Assembly: GCF_002157205.1 (NCBI RefSeq)
Contig: NZ_CP021358.1
Location: 372,001-436,000 of the forward strand
DNA length: 64,000 nucleotides
Origin: Kushneria marisflavi
Lineage (GTDB): Bacteria; Pseudomonadota; Gammaproteobacteria; Pseudomonadales; Halomonadaceae
Direction of reading: 5' to 3'
Part shown: piece by piece, positions 10,680 through 20,279 of the stretch
Layout: every line of letters starts with the position of its first letter
Numbering within the stretch: the first letter of the stretch is position 1
Position numbers and translations under genes: made by a program
The notes under the pieces: generated by a model
Database searches by the model: none
What the model was told of the DNA's origin: nothing
The model's input: the letters and a program-made list of their open reading frames with translations, nothing else

Positions 10680-11269
10680 GAAGACTGTTGCTACAAGTCA
10701 TGACTATGGGAATAGTTGGGGCAGCCCTCACGGGCTGCCCGTCGGCATCCCGCTCACCGACACCGTTTTATCAGGATGACCTGCTCACGATAGCGAGCAG
10801 CGATCTGGTCAGCACGGATCATTTTGACGCGCCCGGGTTCGGCGACCCTGGCTGGAGCAGTCTGAGCACTGCCCCCGGCGCCGGTCAGAGGCTGGTGCTT
10901 TTGAAGCTGCCAAGCTCCGATGACATCAGAAGCGGCTGGTGGCTGCTGGGGCGCAGCCGGGATCCCTTTATAGCGGCCCATTGCACTCGCCCTGACGATG
11001 CCGGCCAAACACTGAACGGCACACCCACCACAATCGATGGCCATCCCTTTACCCATTTTGAAACCAGCGATGCCGGCATGAGCCACTACCGCCAGGTCAG
11101 CGCCTGGCGCGGCATTGCAGGTGATAGCTGCCTATCCATCGAACATATTGTCCAGGGCGTACGTGGTGAAGTATTCGATCCCCCGCGCACTCCTGCGTTC
11201 ACGGTTGACGCCGCCATGGCAAGACTTGACGACGTCAATGATGTACTAACGTTTCACAATACGCCGTAA
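10676..11269 (+). CDS. predicted lipoprotein, unknown function
   Basis: A 197-residue protein with a lipoprotein signal: basic MRRLL start, hydrophobic stretch and lipobox LTGC (Cys about 20). The lipoprotein should sit in the periplasmic face of a membrane. The mature part is hydrophilic and I recognise no domain. It holds two further cysteines (AHCTRP and DSCLSI) that might form a disulfide. The start overlaps the stop of the FNT channel gene by four bases, so translation is coupled and the two may act together at the envelope. Confidence 0.7.
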   Translation: MRRLLLQVMTMGIVGAALTGCPSASRSPTPFYQDDLLTIASSDLVSTDHFDAPGFGDPGWSSLSTAPGAGQRLVLLKLPSSDDIRSGWWLLGRSRDPFIAAHCTRPDDAGQTLNGTPTTIDGHPFTHFETSDAGMSHYRQVSAWRGIAGDSCLSIEHIVQGVRGEVFDPPRTPAFTVDAAMARLDDVNDVLTFHNTP

Positions 11270-11347
11270 GGGCTGGTACGCCTGACATGGAGCTCTGCCG
11301 CCTCGGCTGTCATAATGGGCGTTTATGGCTCTGGGAACGATGGCGAC

Positions 11348-12202
11348 ATGCATTATATTGGAGCACATGTCAGCGCCGCTGGTGGCGTTGACCAGGCGGT
11401 CAAACGCGCCGTAGACATTGGTGCCAATGCCTTTGCGCTGTTTACCAAGAATCAACGTCAGTGGAAGGCCAAACCACTCGATGACAGCGTTATCGAGGCA
11501 TTTAAAAAGGCATGCCACCATCATGGCTTTACGCCTGAGCAGATTCTTCCCCATGACAGTTATCTGATCAATCTGGGCCACCCGGAAGCCGAAGGGCTGG
11601 CCAAATCGCGCGCGGCTTTTCTCGATGAGATGCAGCGCTGCGAGCAGCTTGGTCTGACCCTGCTCAATTTCCACCCGGGCAGCCATCTGCGCAAGATCAG
11701 TGAAAGCGAATGCCTGAAGATCATTGCCGAGTCCATCAACGAGGCGCTGGCGCAAACCCGAGGCGTGACCGCTGTCATCGAAAATACGGCCGGCCAGGGC
11801 AGTAATCTGGGCTATCGTTTCGAACAGCTTGCAGAAATCATCGAGCAGGTAGATGACAAGTCACGCGTCGGCGTCTGTATCGATACCTGTCACGCTTTCG
11901 CCGGTGGCTACGACCTGCGCACTGAAGCCTCGACTCAAGCTGTGCTGGATGAACTGGACACAGTGGTCGGCATTGAATACTTGCGCGGCATGCATCTCAA
12001 CGATGCCAAAAGCACACTGGATAGCCGCGTGGATCGTCATCACAGCCTGGGCCAGGGCAATATCGGCAGTGCGGCTTTCAAGACCATCATGCAGGACCCA
12101 CGGATTGGTGGCATTCCCATGATTCTAGAAACCATCGAGCCTGCCATCTGGGACCAGGAAATCGCATGGCTGCGCGCGCAGGCCGGCACTGCCGGCGACT
12201 GA
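11348..12202 (+). CDS. nfo: endonuclease IV (deoxyribonuclease IV)
   Basis: An AP endonuclease of base-excision repair, a TIM barrel with three zinc ions that cuts 5' to abasic sites. The ATG at 11348 gives the family N-terminus [13 protein letters not shown] and 284 residues, the same size as E. coli Nfo (285). An in-frame ATG at 11315 would add eleven unlikely residues. Metal-binding signatures are visible: [32 protein letters not shown] and LETIEP. It stands alone, with a small membrane-protein gene 30 bases downstream. Confidence 0.95.
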   Translation: MHYIGAHVSAAGGVDQAVKRAVDIGANAFALFTKNQRQWKAKPLDDSVIEAFKKACHHHGFTPEQILPHDSYLINLGHPEAEGLAKSRAAFLDEMQRCEQLGLTLLNFHPGSHLRKISESECLKIIAESINEALAQTRGVTAVIENTAGQGSNLGYRFEQLAEIIEQVDDKSRVGVCIDTCHAFAGGYDLRTEASTQAVLDELDTVVGIEYLRGMHLNDAKSTLDSRVDRHHSLGQGNIGSAAFKTIMQDPRIGGIPMILETIEPAIWDQEIAWLRAQAGTAGD

Positions 12203-12232
12203 CGCCCTCTCATCTTTAGCGGAAACTTCACC

Positions 12233-12526
12233 ATGCAGTCAGACGGTTTTTTCAGCTGGGTCGGCGAAACGCTGGGCAACATTATTCGTGCCATCGTGGA
12301 ATTTCTGGCTTCCATTTTCGCCAACCTTTTTGGCGCCATGGGCGGCTTCATCGATGGACTGACCGGCTCGCTGGGCATCAGCCCTTCCGTGTTCAGCCTG
12401 GTCATTCTGGTCATCGGCCTTTTGCTGCTGATCAACGGCGTTCGCGCCATGCTGCGCGGTGGCATTATTGGCGGCCTGATCTGGCTGGTGCTGGGGCTTC
12501 TGGTCCTTTCATGGTTGATTCCGTGA
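12233..12526 (+). CDS. small membrane protein, unknown function
   Basis: A 97-residue very hydrophobic protein with an amphipathic N-terminal stretch (FLASIFANLFGAMGGF) and two membrane helices (SLVILVIGLLLLINGV and IIGGLIWLVLGLLVLSWLI). GGAAAC lies about eight bases before the ATG. No known family is recognised. It follows nfo by 30 bases on the same strand and may be co-transcribed. Function unknown. Confidence 0.65.
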   Translation: MQSDGFFSWVGETLGNIIRAIVEFLASIFANLFGAMGGFIDGLTGSLGISPSVFSLVILVIGLLLLINGVRAMLRGGIIGGLIWLVLGLLVLSWLIP

Positions 12527-12695
12527 TACGACCGGAAACAACACGACCCTCTTTCTTCTCAACCGACATCGAGGCCTGGACATCAATGCACTCGTCATTG
12601 CCGGACTCAAGCCGGCTCTGACGTGGCCGATAAGACCTTCCTGATCAACCATGGCACAGCTTGACAAGAGCTGTACTATCAAGGGAAGGAAATCG

Positions 12696-13352
12696 ATGTC
12701 GTTAAGGATCTGGGGAGCCATCTGCCTGGCCGCCACGCTGAGTGGCTGTTTTAAAGTCAATACGTCCCAGGTCCCGATGGCGACAACCTGGGAGATGAGC
12801 GACCAGCAGCGCATGCAGGCAGCGCATCACTGGGACGTACTGGCCCGCAACGAAGCCCGCGGCATCATGGCCAATCAGCGCCTTCGCAGCCGGCCGCTTT
12901 ATGTCTTCTCGCCACAGCCGGCGACGCCTTTTGAGCGCGGCTATCATTCGCTGCTTGAAAGCCAGCTGGTTCAGCAGGGCGCTCTGGTCAGTACCCAGCC
13001 CGAAGGTTCCGTGATCATCAATCCATCGGTTCAGGTTGTCACCCACAGTGACCGCGGCAGCATCCGTCCGCCACCGGGCGCCCTTACCTTCCTCGCTGCA
13101 GGCGTGGCCTGGGCCTTCCAGCCGCTCAACCACTGGTCCGAGCCGGCTCTGGCACTGATCCCGGGTGCCGCACTGTTTGATGCCTTCAGCGGTAATATCA
13201 CCGAGGTGGGCAATACTGAAGTCATCATTACGACCCGGGCCACCGAATTCGACACGCTGCTGTACTCGTCCTCCAACATTTATTACATCAATGCCGGTGA
13301 CAGCAATCATTACGAAAGCCGAAGCGGGCTGAGGGTTTCATCGCAATGGTAA
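12696..13352 (+). CDS. predicted lipoprotein paired with a FlgO-family gene
   Basis: The ATG at 12696, preceded by AAGGA, gives a 218-residue protein with a lipoprotein signal ending in the lipobox LSGC (Cys 18). An alternative in-frame start at 12651 would bury the signal. The mature part is of mixed polarity with a hydrophobic patch (ALTFLAAGVAWAF) around the middle and a C-terminal beta-rich segment. I do not recognise a domain. The last seven bases overlap the next gene, which encodes a FlgO-family lipoprotein, so the two products probably act together at the outer membrane. Confidence 0.7.
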   Translation: MSLRIWGAICLAATLSGCFKVNTSQVPMATTWEMSDQQRMQAAHHWDVLARNEARGIMANQRLRSRPLYVFSPQPATPFERGYHSLLESQLVQQGALVSTQPEGSVIINPSVQVVTHSDRGSIRPPPGALTFLAAGVAWAFQPLNHWSEPALALIPGAALFDAFSGNITEVGNTEVIITTRATEFDTLLYSSSNIYYINAGDSNHYESRSGLRVSSQW

Positions 13353-13900
13353 GCCAACGATTTTCTCGTCTGCCGCTGACGGTGGCACTACTGATCTGCA
13401 TGCTGGTGACGGGCTGCTCTTCCCTGCCGGGATATAACACTGTGCCCGAGCCCCCCACCCTGCTTTCCCGAGTCGATACGGCTGCCGAGCAGCTGGTCAA
13501 GAATGCTCATGGCCGTCTGTCGCCCAACGATACGGTCATTGCGACCACCTTTGTCGACGTGGACCAGCTTGGCCGCTCCTCCACGCTCGGCCGCACGTTG
13601 ACCGAAACCATGACGTCCAAGCTGGTCGAACAGGGCCTCAACGTTATCGAGGTCAAGCTGCGTGACAGCCTGTATATCGAGGAGTACACCGGCGAGCTGA
13701 TCCTGTCTCGCAATGTGCAGCGGCTGGCCAACAACTACAATGCCAGCGCCGTACTGCTGGGCACCTATGCCGTCGCGCGGGGCGAAGTGTTCGTCAATGC
13801 CCGGCTCGTTCGCCTGGCCGACCAGCTCGTTCTGGGTGCCAGCAGTTTTCGGGTGCCCATGGACGCCGATGTTCAGACGCTGCTGATGTCACCCTACTGA
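13346..13900 (+). CDS. FlgO-family outer-membrane lipoprotein
   Basis: A 184-residue lipoprotein with signal and lipobox VTGC (Cys about 24). The rest matches the FlgO domain pattern: a start like LVKNAHGRLSPNDTVIATTF, a central GRTLTETMTSKLVEQG and an end ANNYNASAVLLGTYAV...VNARLV. In Vibrio, FlgO and FlgP are outer-membrane proteins needed for the flagellum. Here no flagellar gene is near, so a general envelope role is as likely. It overlaps the preceding lipoprotein gene by seven bases and ends before a bidirectional terminator. Confidence 0.75.
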   Translation: MVSQRFSRLPLTVALLICMLVTGCSSLPGYNTVPEPPTLLSRVDTAAEQLVKNAHGRLSPNDTVIATTFVDVDQLGRSSTLGRTLTETMTSKLVEQGLNVIEVKLRDSLYIEEYTGELILSRNVQRLANNYNASAVLLGTYAVARGEVFVNARLVRLADQLVLGASSFRVPMDADVQTLLMSPY

Positions 13901-13918
13901 TGTCGAAAAAAGGGATCC

Positions 13919-13956
13919 AAAAAAAGACCTGTCGCCCTATCGGCAACAGGTCTTTT
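13919..13956. terminator. bidirectional rho-independent terminator
   Basis: An 11-base stem, AAAAGACCTGT (13922-13932) with ACAGGTCTTTT (13946-13956), lies between the converging FlgO-family gene and leuA. The A run before it gives a longer T tract on the minus strand (leuA). Confidence 0.8.
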
Positions 13957-13980
13957 GGGCTTCGTACTGGTGAACGACGA

Positions 13981-15672
13981 TCAGACGCTGTCGGCCATCG
14001 CTGTCAGGCTATCCCGCGCTCCGGTCATTTCATTACACAGGTTAATGCCTGAAATGATTGCTTTGAGCGAGGCGCTGACGGTGTCGCTGTCCTCGGCGAC
14101 GGCGCAGATTCGCTGACCATCCACGTTGAGCTGCACAAAGGCAATGGCATTGGCTTCACTGTCTTCACCCAGTGAATGCTCGTTGTAATCAAGGATACCG
14201 ATCTGCTGGCCGCTGTGGCGCTGCCAAGCATTCATGAAGGCCGACATCGCGCCGTTACCGCTGCCTTCCAGTGTCAGATGCTCACCGTCCTGCTCAAGCG
14301 TGATGAAGAGGCCTTCATCGCTGGCGCGTGACAAACGATAATCCACAAGCGACAACGGCCCTTCCCGCATGAAGGTCGTAAACAGCAGACGGCGAATGGA
14401 CTCGCTGGAAAGCTCGCCGCTCAGCCGCTCGCTCTCCTTTTGCACATGAGGGGCCAGCGCCAGCATCATCCAGCGTGGCAGGCTGATGCCGTAGTCGCGC
14501 TCGAGCAAAAAGGCCATGCCCCCCTTGCCGGACTGACTGTTGACGCGAATCACCGCCTGGTAGTCACGACCGATATCGCGTGGGTCGATCGGCAGATAGG
14601 CCACCTGCCAGGGTTCGTCGTCGCCCTGCTTCTTGAGTGACTTGCGAATGGCATCCTGGTGACTGCCGGAAAAGGCGGTATAGACCATCTCGCCCACCCA
14701 GGGGTGACGGGGGTGCATGGCAATGCCGGTGCACTCGGTCACGACCTGAATGATTTCGTCCGGACGCGACAGATCAAGCCCGGGGTCGATACCCTGACTG
14801 TAGAGATTCATCGCCAGCGTAACGATATCCATGTTGCCGGTGCGCTCGCCGTTACCCAAAAGCGTGCCTTCGACGCGCTCGGCGCCCGCCAGCAGGGCCA
14901 GTTCTGCTGCGGCCACTGCACCGCCGCGATCATTGTGGGTGTGTACCGAAATAATGACGCTGTCACGACGACTGATGTTCTGACAGAAATATTCGATCTG
15001 GTCGGCATGATGATGCGGTCCGGCCACTTCCACCGTATTGGGAAGGTTCAGAATGCACTTGTTGTCGGGCGTGGGCTGCCACACATCCATGACAGCTTCA
15101 CAAATGGCCAGCGAGAAATCGAGTTCGGTACTGGAGAAGCTTTCCGGAGAATACTGAAAACGCCAGTCGACCTGTGGATACCGGTCGGCATGCTCCTTGA
15201 CCCACTGCGCGCCGCTGACTGCAATATTGACGATACCGTCGCGGTCCATTTCGAACACGCGCTCACGCTGGGTGGTCGACGTGGAATTATAGAGGTGAAT
15301 AATGGCGCGCTTGACGCCCACCAGAGCCTCGAAACTTTTCTCGATCAGGTGTTCACGACACTGCACCAGTACGGCAATGGTGACATCCTCGGGAATCTGA
15401 TCCTCCTCGATCAGCCAGCGGACGAAGTCATAATCAGGCTGGCTGGCCGAGGGAAAGCCAACCATGACTTCCTTGATGCCGACACGAATGATCTGCTTCC
15501 AAAAGCGCTTTTTCTGCTTCACGCTCATCGGCTCCAGTAGCGCCTGGTTGCCATCGCGCAGGTCTTCACTGACCCAGATTGGCGCGGATTCGAGATCGCG
15601 ATCGGGCCACTGACGATTAAAGGCGGCCACACGCGGTGCAGGGCTGTACTTGCGATGATTGAAAGCAGTCAT
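13981..15672 (-). CDS. leuA: 2-isopropylmalate synthase
   Basis: It catalyses the first committed step of leucine synthesis, condensing acetyl-CoA with 2-oxoisovalerate. The start at 15672 is supported by AGAGG five bases upstream and gives 563 residues beginning MTAFNHRKY, the size and N-terminus of the longer (type 2) LeuA group. The catalytic TIM barrel shows the DLRDGNQAL signature and HTHNDRGGAV metal-binding motif. The C-terminal part from about residue 430 is the leucine-responsive regulatory domain. It is divergent from an Lrp/AsnC regulator gene 226 bases away, a plausible controller. No leader peptide rich in leucine codons was noticed. Confidence 0.95.
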   Translation of the reverse strand: MTAFNHRKYSPAPRVAAFNRQWPDRDLESAPIWVSEDLRDGNQALLEPMSVKQKKRFWKQIIRVGIKEVMVGFPSASQPDYDFVRWLIEEDQIPEDVTIAVLVQCREHLIEKSFEALVGVKRAIIHLYNSTSTTQRERVFEMDRDGIVNIAVSGAQWVKEHADRYPQVDWRFQYSPESFSSTELDFSLAICEAVMDVWQPTPDNKCILNLPNTVEVAGPHHHADQIEYFCQNISRRDSVIISVHTHNDRGGAVAAAELALLAGAERVEGTLLGNGERTGNMDIVTLAMNLYSQGIDPGLDLSRPDEIIQVVTECTGIAMHPRHPWVGEMVYTAFSGSHQDAIRKSLKKQGDDEPWQVAYLPIDPRDIGRDYQAVIRVNSQSGKGGMAFLLERDYGISLPRWMMLALAPHVQKESERLSGELSSESIRRLLFTTFMREGPLSLVDYRLSRASDEGLFITLEQDGEHLTLEGSGNGAMSAFMNAWQRHSGQQIGILDYNEHSLGEDSEANAIAFVQLNVDGQRICAVAEDSDTVSASLKAIISGINLCNEMTGARDSLTAMADSV

Positions 15673-15898
15673 GTTTACCTCTGATAAGCGCTGAAGGGAT
15701 GTTTCATGCCTGAACAGGGACGTCATCGGGATCTGCTCTTGTGAAGCACTCCCATGAGCCGCATCGGCACTGCTCGTGACAGTAGAGTCAGTATAACGCT
15801 GCCAGCATGACAGGTCCTTGCGATTATCGTGGCAAAGCACCCCTTTGAAGCAATATAATGCCAACATCATGAAAAATTTTGGCAAAAGGTACCAATAA

Positions 15899-16399
15899 AT
15901 GTCTGAAAGACAACCCGTCATTGCCATCGATCGCTATGATCGACATATTCTTGAAATACTTCAGACGGAAGGTCGTATCAGCAATCAGGCCCTGGCCGAC
16001 CGGGTAGGGTTGTCGCCGTCCCCCTGCCTGAGGCGGGTGCGGGCACTTGAAGAAAGTGGCCTGATCACCGGCTATCAGGCCCAGGTCGATGCTCGAAGGC
16101 TGGGCTATCGGCTGATGGCCCTGGTCCACATTTCGATGGATCGCCATACGCCCGAGCGCTTTGCCAATTTCGAACAGCGCGTCGCCGCCCTGCCTGAAGT
16201 TATCGAATGCCTGATGATCACTGGTCAGGAAGTCGATTATCAGCTCAAGATTCGTGTGGAGGATATGGACGACTATCAGCGCCTGCTGCTGGAACACATC
16301 ACTCCGATCGAAGGGGTCACCGGCGTTCACTCCAACTTTGTGCTGCGCCCGGTATTTGGCAATCGCCCCATTTCCACTGACCTTATCACCCCATACTGA
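15899..16399 (+). CDS. Lrp/AsnC-family transcriptional regulator
   Basis: A 166-residue feast/famine regulator. An N-terminal winged helix-turn-helix (ISNQALADRVGLSPSPCLRRV, about residues 27-46) is followed by an RAM ligand-binding domain ending in the typical HSNFVLRPV strand. AAGG precedes the ATG by about nine bases. The gene is divergent from leuA, which suggests control of leuA or response to branched-chain amino acids. Global Lrp and specific AsnC-type paralogues cannot be separated from this sequence alone. Confidence 0.88.
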   Translation: MSERQPVIAIDRYDRHILEILQTEGRISNQALADRVGLSPSPCLRRVRALEESGLITGYQAQVDARRLGYRLMALVHISMDRHTPERFANFEQRVAALPEVIECLMITGQEVDYQLKIRVEDMDDYQRLLLEHITPIEGVTGVHSNFVLRPVFGNRPISTDLITPY

Positions 16400-16565
16400 A
16401 CCCCTGCGGGAACTTCAGGGATCATTCGCTTTCAGAAACATCGCCCACACCCCCTCATTGCCGAGAGACTTTATAAAACAGGCGTCAGGGCTTAGTGTGT
16501 AGCGCTTCGGGTAGCGCTGCGTGCGTGGTCCTACCCGTGCCCGTCATTTACAGGAGAGACTGCAC

Positions 16566-17096
16566 ATGCTGTTACGCCGCATTTCGGCTTCAGGGCTTCT
16601 GGCCCTGATGGCGACGCTATTTTCCCTCTATGTGGTGCCCGCTGCCCAGGCGCAGCCACAAAACGCACCCGATGCCGATATCAAACAATTCCGGGACTGG
16701 GAAGTACGCTGCCCCAAGGGCGGCGGTAATGACGCACACTGCACCATGACGCAGCTCGTCAACAGCCCTAACAGCAAACGCCCTGTCATGCGGGTCGTCG
16801 TGGCCTATCCGCCGCAGAGCAGTGATCCGGTCATGGTCTTTCTGCTGCCACTGGGCGTGCGCCTGGCACCCGGCATGCAGCTTCAGGTCGACAACGGCAA
16901 GGAAATCCCCTTCCCGTACCAGGTGTGCATGGATGACGCCTGCCGCGCCGATCTGCCCCTTCAGGGTCAGCTGCTCAGCCAGCTGCGTGGCGGCACGAAG
17001 GCGACGGTCAGTCTGTTTGATCCCAACGGCCAGCGTCTGGACACCGATATTTCCCTGCTGGGCTTTACCGACGCTACCCGCGCCATCGCCCCCTGA
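16566..17096 (+). CDS. invasion-associated locus B (IalB) family periplasmic protein
   Basis: A 176-residue exported protein. The ATG at 16566 has AGGAGAG upstream and starts a clear signal peptide (MLLRRISASG, hydrophobic core, cleavage after AQA). The mature domain matches the IalB family: FRDWEVRCPKG near the start, four cysteines (RCPKG, HCTMT, VCMDD, ACRAD) likely to form disulfides, and a C-terminal GFTDA segment. IalB was named for erythrocyte invasion by Bartonella, but homologues are common in free-living proteobacteria and their function is not established. Confidence 0.75.
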   Translation: MLLRRISASGLLALMATLFSLYVVPAAQAQPQNAPDADIKQFRDWEVRCPKGGGNDAHCTMTQLVNSPNSKRPVMRVVVAYPPQSSDPVMVFLLPLGVRLAPGMQLQVDNGKEIPFPYQVCMDDACRADLPLQGQLLSQLRGGTKATVSLFDPNGQRLDTDISLLGFTDATRAIAP

Positions 17097-17145
17097 GTCG
17101 CTGCAAGCCACTCATGATGTCTGGCAGCCTCCCTGCCGCCATCAA

Positions 17146-17173
17146 AAAACGGCGCCCCTTCGGGCGCCGTTTT
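17146..17173. terminator. bidirectional rho-independent terminator
   Basis: A perfect 12-base stem (AAAACGGCGCCC with GGGCGCCGTTTT) and CTTC loop lie between the converging IalB-family gene and pepN. Confidence 0.85.
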
Positions 17174-17194
17174 GCATGGTATTTCAGACAGAGA

Positions 17195-19825
17195 TCAGGC
17201 CAGCGCCTTTTCCACCACCTCAAACACGTTACGCGAAAGCTTTTCCTGCCGAATACGCTCAAGCTCGCCACGCATCAGTGCCTGACGCTTTTCGTCGAGG
17301 CGATGATAACGCGTCAGCGGCACAATCATGCGCGCCGCGATTTCCGGATTGAGACGATTAAGCTCGATGACCACATCCGCCAGCAGTCGATAGCCCTCCC
17401 CGTCGAGGCGGTGAAAATTGACCCGGTTCTGCTGGGTGAAGGCCCCAATCAATGCCCGAACCCGGTTGGGGTTTTTGATCGAAAAGGCCGGATGCGCCAT
17501 CAGAAAGCGGACGCGCTCCAGTGCATCAAACTGCGGCCGCGTCACCTGAGTGGCAAACCACTGATCCATAACCAGCGAGTCATGTGCCCAGCGCTCACCG
17601 AAGGCGCGAATGGCTGGATCCCCCAGGTCAGCCCGATCGGAATGCGCCAGCAGGGTCAGCGCCGCACGCACATCTGTCATGTTGTGATCGGCCTCATACT
17701 GGGCGCGGGCCATGTTGAGCGCCTCGGGTTCACCATTGGCGACCAGGTATGAAAGCGCCACATTCTTCAGGCTGCGTGAGGCAATCTGTTCTGGCGTGGG
17801 CGCGTATGCCTCCACCCGTTGATTGGCGTGATAGAGGCTTTCGAACTCGGGAAACAGGTTGTCCGCCAGCTGTTCGATGGCAGCACGGCGCGCACCATGG
17901 ATGGCATCGATATCCACGCGCTCCTGCTGCTCGGCAATCCATGCCTCGCTGGGCAGGCGCAGCATTTCGGCCAGTACCGCCTTGTCGTCGGTCGGCTCAC
18001 GCAGCAGATGTCGAAAGGCCTCGATCAATCGAGCATCAAGCGCCATCAGCTCGCCACGCTGATGCGCGACCATCATCTCCTCAATCGCCATCAGCGCCAG
18101 CCGCTGCGTGGCGTCCCAGCGATTGAAACCATCCTCATCAAAGCGCATCAGATGCGACAGCTCATCGCGCGACCAGGGATATTCAAGGCGAACCGGCGCT
18201 GACAGCCCCCGTAGCAGCGACGGCACGGCGCCCTCAGCAACGTTGTCAAAGACCCACTGCTGCTCGGCCTGGCGAAGATGCAACACGGTATCGGTACCGT
18301 GTGACTCACCGTTGAGGACCAGTTCGACCGGCTGCCCATCAGCGGCGATCAGCCCCATACGCACCGGCACATGCAGGGCCTGCTTGTCGCTCTGCCCGGG
18401 GGTGGGCGGCGTTTGCTGAGAAATGGTCAGGGTAAGCTGGCGCTGCTCGACATCGTAATCGCTGCGTGCCGTGAGCTGAGGTGTCCCCGCCTGAGCGTAC
18501 CAGCGCATGAACTGGGTCAGATCTTCACCCGACACCTCGGCCATGGTCTCGACAAAGTCCTCGACCCGCACGGCCTGACCATCAAAGCGCTCGAAGTAGA
18601 GATCGCTGCCGCGACGAAACGCCTCTTCTCCCAGCAGATTGCTGAGCATGCGCACGATTTCGGCACCCTTTTCATAGATGGTCAGGGTGTAGAAGTTCGA
18701 AATTTCGATGAAGTGATCGGGACGCACCGGATGTGCCGTCGGGCCGGCATCTTCTGCAAACTGCAGGGTGCGCAGCAGCGCGGCGTCCTCGATGCGCTTG
18801 ACCGGCGCCGAGTTGATGCTTGAGGAAAAGCTCTGGTCACGAAAGACCGTAAAGCCTTCCTTGAGCGCCAGCTGAAACCAGTCGCGGCAGGTCACACGAT
18901 TACCCGACCAGTTATGGAAATACTCGTGTGCCACGATCCCTTCAATGCGCTGGAAGGTGGCGTCCGTGGTGGTCTGCGGGTTGGCCAGCACTGCCGCGCT
19001 GTTGAAGATGTTGAGCCCCTTGTTTTCCATGGCGCCCATGTTGAAGTCGTCCACGGCAACGATCATGAAAAGATCCAGATCGTATTCACGCCCATAGGCC
19101 TGCTCGTCCCAGGCCATGGCGCGCTTGAGCGAGGCCATGGCCCAGTCGGTCTTTTCCAGATTCTGTGCCTCGACCCACAATTCGAGCGCCACTTCACGCC
19201 CGCTCATGGTAGTAAAGCTATCGCGCACGCATTCCAGCGAGCCGGCCACCAGCGCAAACAGATAGGAAGGCTTGGGATGCGGGTCTTCCCAGGTCACGAA
19301 GTGACGACCGCCCGGCAGCTCGCCACGCTCGATGGGATTGCCGTTGGATAGCAGTACCGGCTGACGCTGTCTATCGCCGATGACGGTTGTGGTAAACACG
19401 GCCATCACATCCGGACGGTCGGGATACCAGGTGATACGTCGAAACCCTTCAGGCTCGCACTGGGTACAAAACATCGGCCCCGACACGTAGAGACCTTCCA
19501 GCGCCGTATTGTTTTCCGGATCGATGACCACTTCGGTATCCAGCACGAACGAGGTCGGTACGCGATCGATGATTAACTGGTCGCCCTCGATACGATATTC
19601 ACTTTCCAGCAGCGTGTGGCCATCGATGGCCACACGTTCGGTCTTCAATGCATGACCGGAAAGTGTCAATGCTGCTTGAGCGTCATAATCGTCATGACGA
19701 TGCATGTGAAGACGCGCCCTGACCCTCGTGGCATTCGGGTCCAGATCAAAGGTCAGCTCTGTTTTCTCGACGCGGTAGGCTGGTGGGCGGTAATCACTGA
19801 GATAAATGGCTTGCGGCTCGGCCAT
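17195..19825 (-). CDS. pepN: aminopeptidase N
   Basis: A cytoplasmic zinc M1 aminopeptidase that removes N-terminal residues from peptides late in protein turnover. The ATG at 19825 with AGGAG upstream gives 876 residues (E. coli 870) starting MAEPQAIYLSDYRPP. The substrate-binding GAMENKGLN motif and the zinc site HEYFHNWSGNRVTCRDWFQL (HExxH with the distal Glu in LKEG) are intact near residues 260-320. C-terminal helical domains are complete. It appears to be monocistronic and shares a terminator with the converging gene. Confidence 0.96.
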   Translation of the reverse strand: MAEPQAIYLSDYRPPAYRVEKTELTFDLDPNATRVRARLHMHRHDDYDAQAALTLSGHALKTERVAIDGHTLLESEYRIEGDQLIIDRVPTSFVLDTEVVIDPENNTALEGLYVSGPMFCTQCEPEGFRRITWYPDRPDVMAVFTTTVIGDRQRQPVLLSNGNPIERGELPGGRHFVTWEDPHPKPSYLFALVAGSLECVRDSFTTMSGREVALELWVEAQNLEKTDWAMASLKRAMAWDEQAYGREYDLDLFMIVAVDDFNMGAMENKGLNIFNSAAVLANPQTTTDATFQRIEGIVAHEYFHNWSGNRVTCRDWFQLALKEGFTVFRDQSFSSSINSAPVKRIEDAALLRTLQFAEDAGPTAHPVRPDHFIEISNFYTLTIYEKGAEIVRMLSNLLGEEAFRRGSDLYFERFDGQAVRVEDFVETMAEVSGEDLTQFMRWYAQAGTPQLTARSDYDVEQRQLTLTISQQTPPTPGQSDKQALHVPVRMGLIAADGQPVELVLNGESHGTDTVLHLRQAEQQWVFDNVAEGAVPSLLRGLSAPVRLEYPWSRDELSHLMRFDEDGFNRWDATQRLALMAIEEMMVAHQRGELMALDARLIEAFRHLLREPTDDKAVLAEMLRLPSEAWIAEQQERVDIDAIHGARRAAIEQLADNLFPEFESLYHANQRVEAYAPTPEQIASRSLKNVALSYLVANGEPEALNMARAQYEADHNMTDVRAALTLLAHSDRADLGDPAIRAFGERWAHDSLVMDQWFATQVTRPQFDALERVRFLMAHPAFSIKNPNRVRALIGAFTQQNRVNFHRLDGEGYRLLADVVIELNRLNPEIAARMIVPLTRYHRLDEKRQALMRGELERIRQEKLSRNVFEVVEKALA

Positions 19826-19919
19826 GGAAGGCTCCTGAAATCGATCGTGGTTCCAGTGTACGCCGCAAGCCAGTGTTGGCTCAAAGCGTTGACTCAAAAC
19901 CACTAACGTCATAAGGGTT

Positions 19920-20279
19920 CTATCGGGAAGGGGTAGCCCGCGTCACCAGCCAGCTGCCGATACCGATCAAAAGCGCAGTGACGCCGACACGCACAGCCAG
20001 AGACGGAATGGTGAGCCAGATCACCACAGCGCTGAAAAGCAGGGTCATCACCGCCAGTCCCTTGGCACATGTTGAAATGGCGCGTTCGCGCTCCCAGCGC
20101 TGCAGGGGCGGCCCCGCCAGCCGATGCTGTCGAATCCAGCTGGCAAAGCGCGGCGACCCTTTCGTAGCCAACGCGACCGCCGCCAGCATAAAGGGTGTGG
20201 TGGGCAGCAGCGGTAAAAAGACCCCGGCAACGCCTAACGCAAAACAGAGCCCCGCAAGGCCTATCCAGAGATAGCGCAT
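19920..20279 (-). CDS. DUF454 (YbaN-like) inner-membrane protein
   Basis: A 119-residue protein of the YbaN/DUF454 family. It shows the family signature GVAGVFLPLLPTTPFMLAA, then WIRQHRLAGPPLQRWERERAI, and two C-terminal membrane helices. Function unknown. It lies 94 bases from pepN and is followed upstream by a second DUF454 gene on the same strand, a tandem pair. Confidence 0.8.
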   Translation of the reverse strand: MRYLWIGLAGLCFALGVAGVFLPLLPTTPFMLAAVALATKGSPRFASWIRQHRLAGPPLQRWERERAISTCAKGLAVMTLLFSAVVIWLTIPSLAVRVGVTALLIGIGSWLVTRATPSR

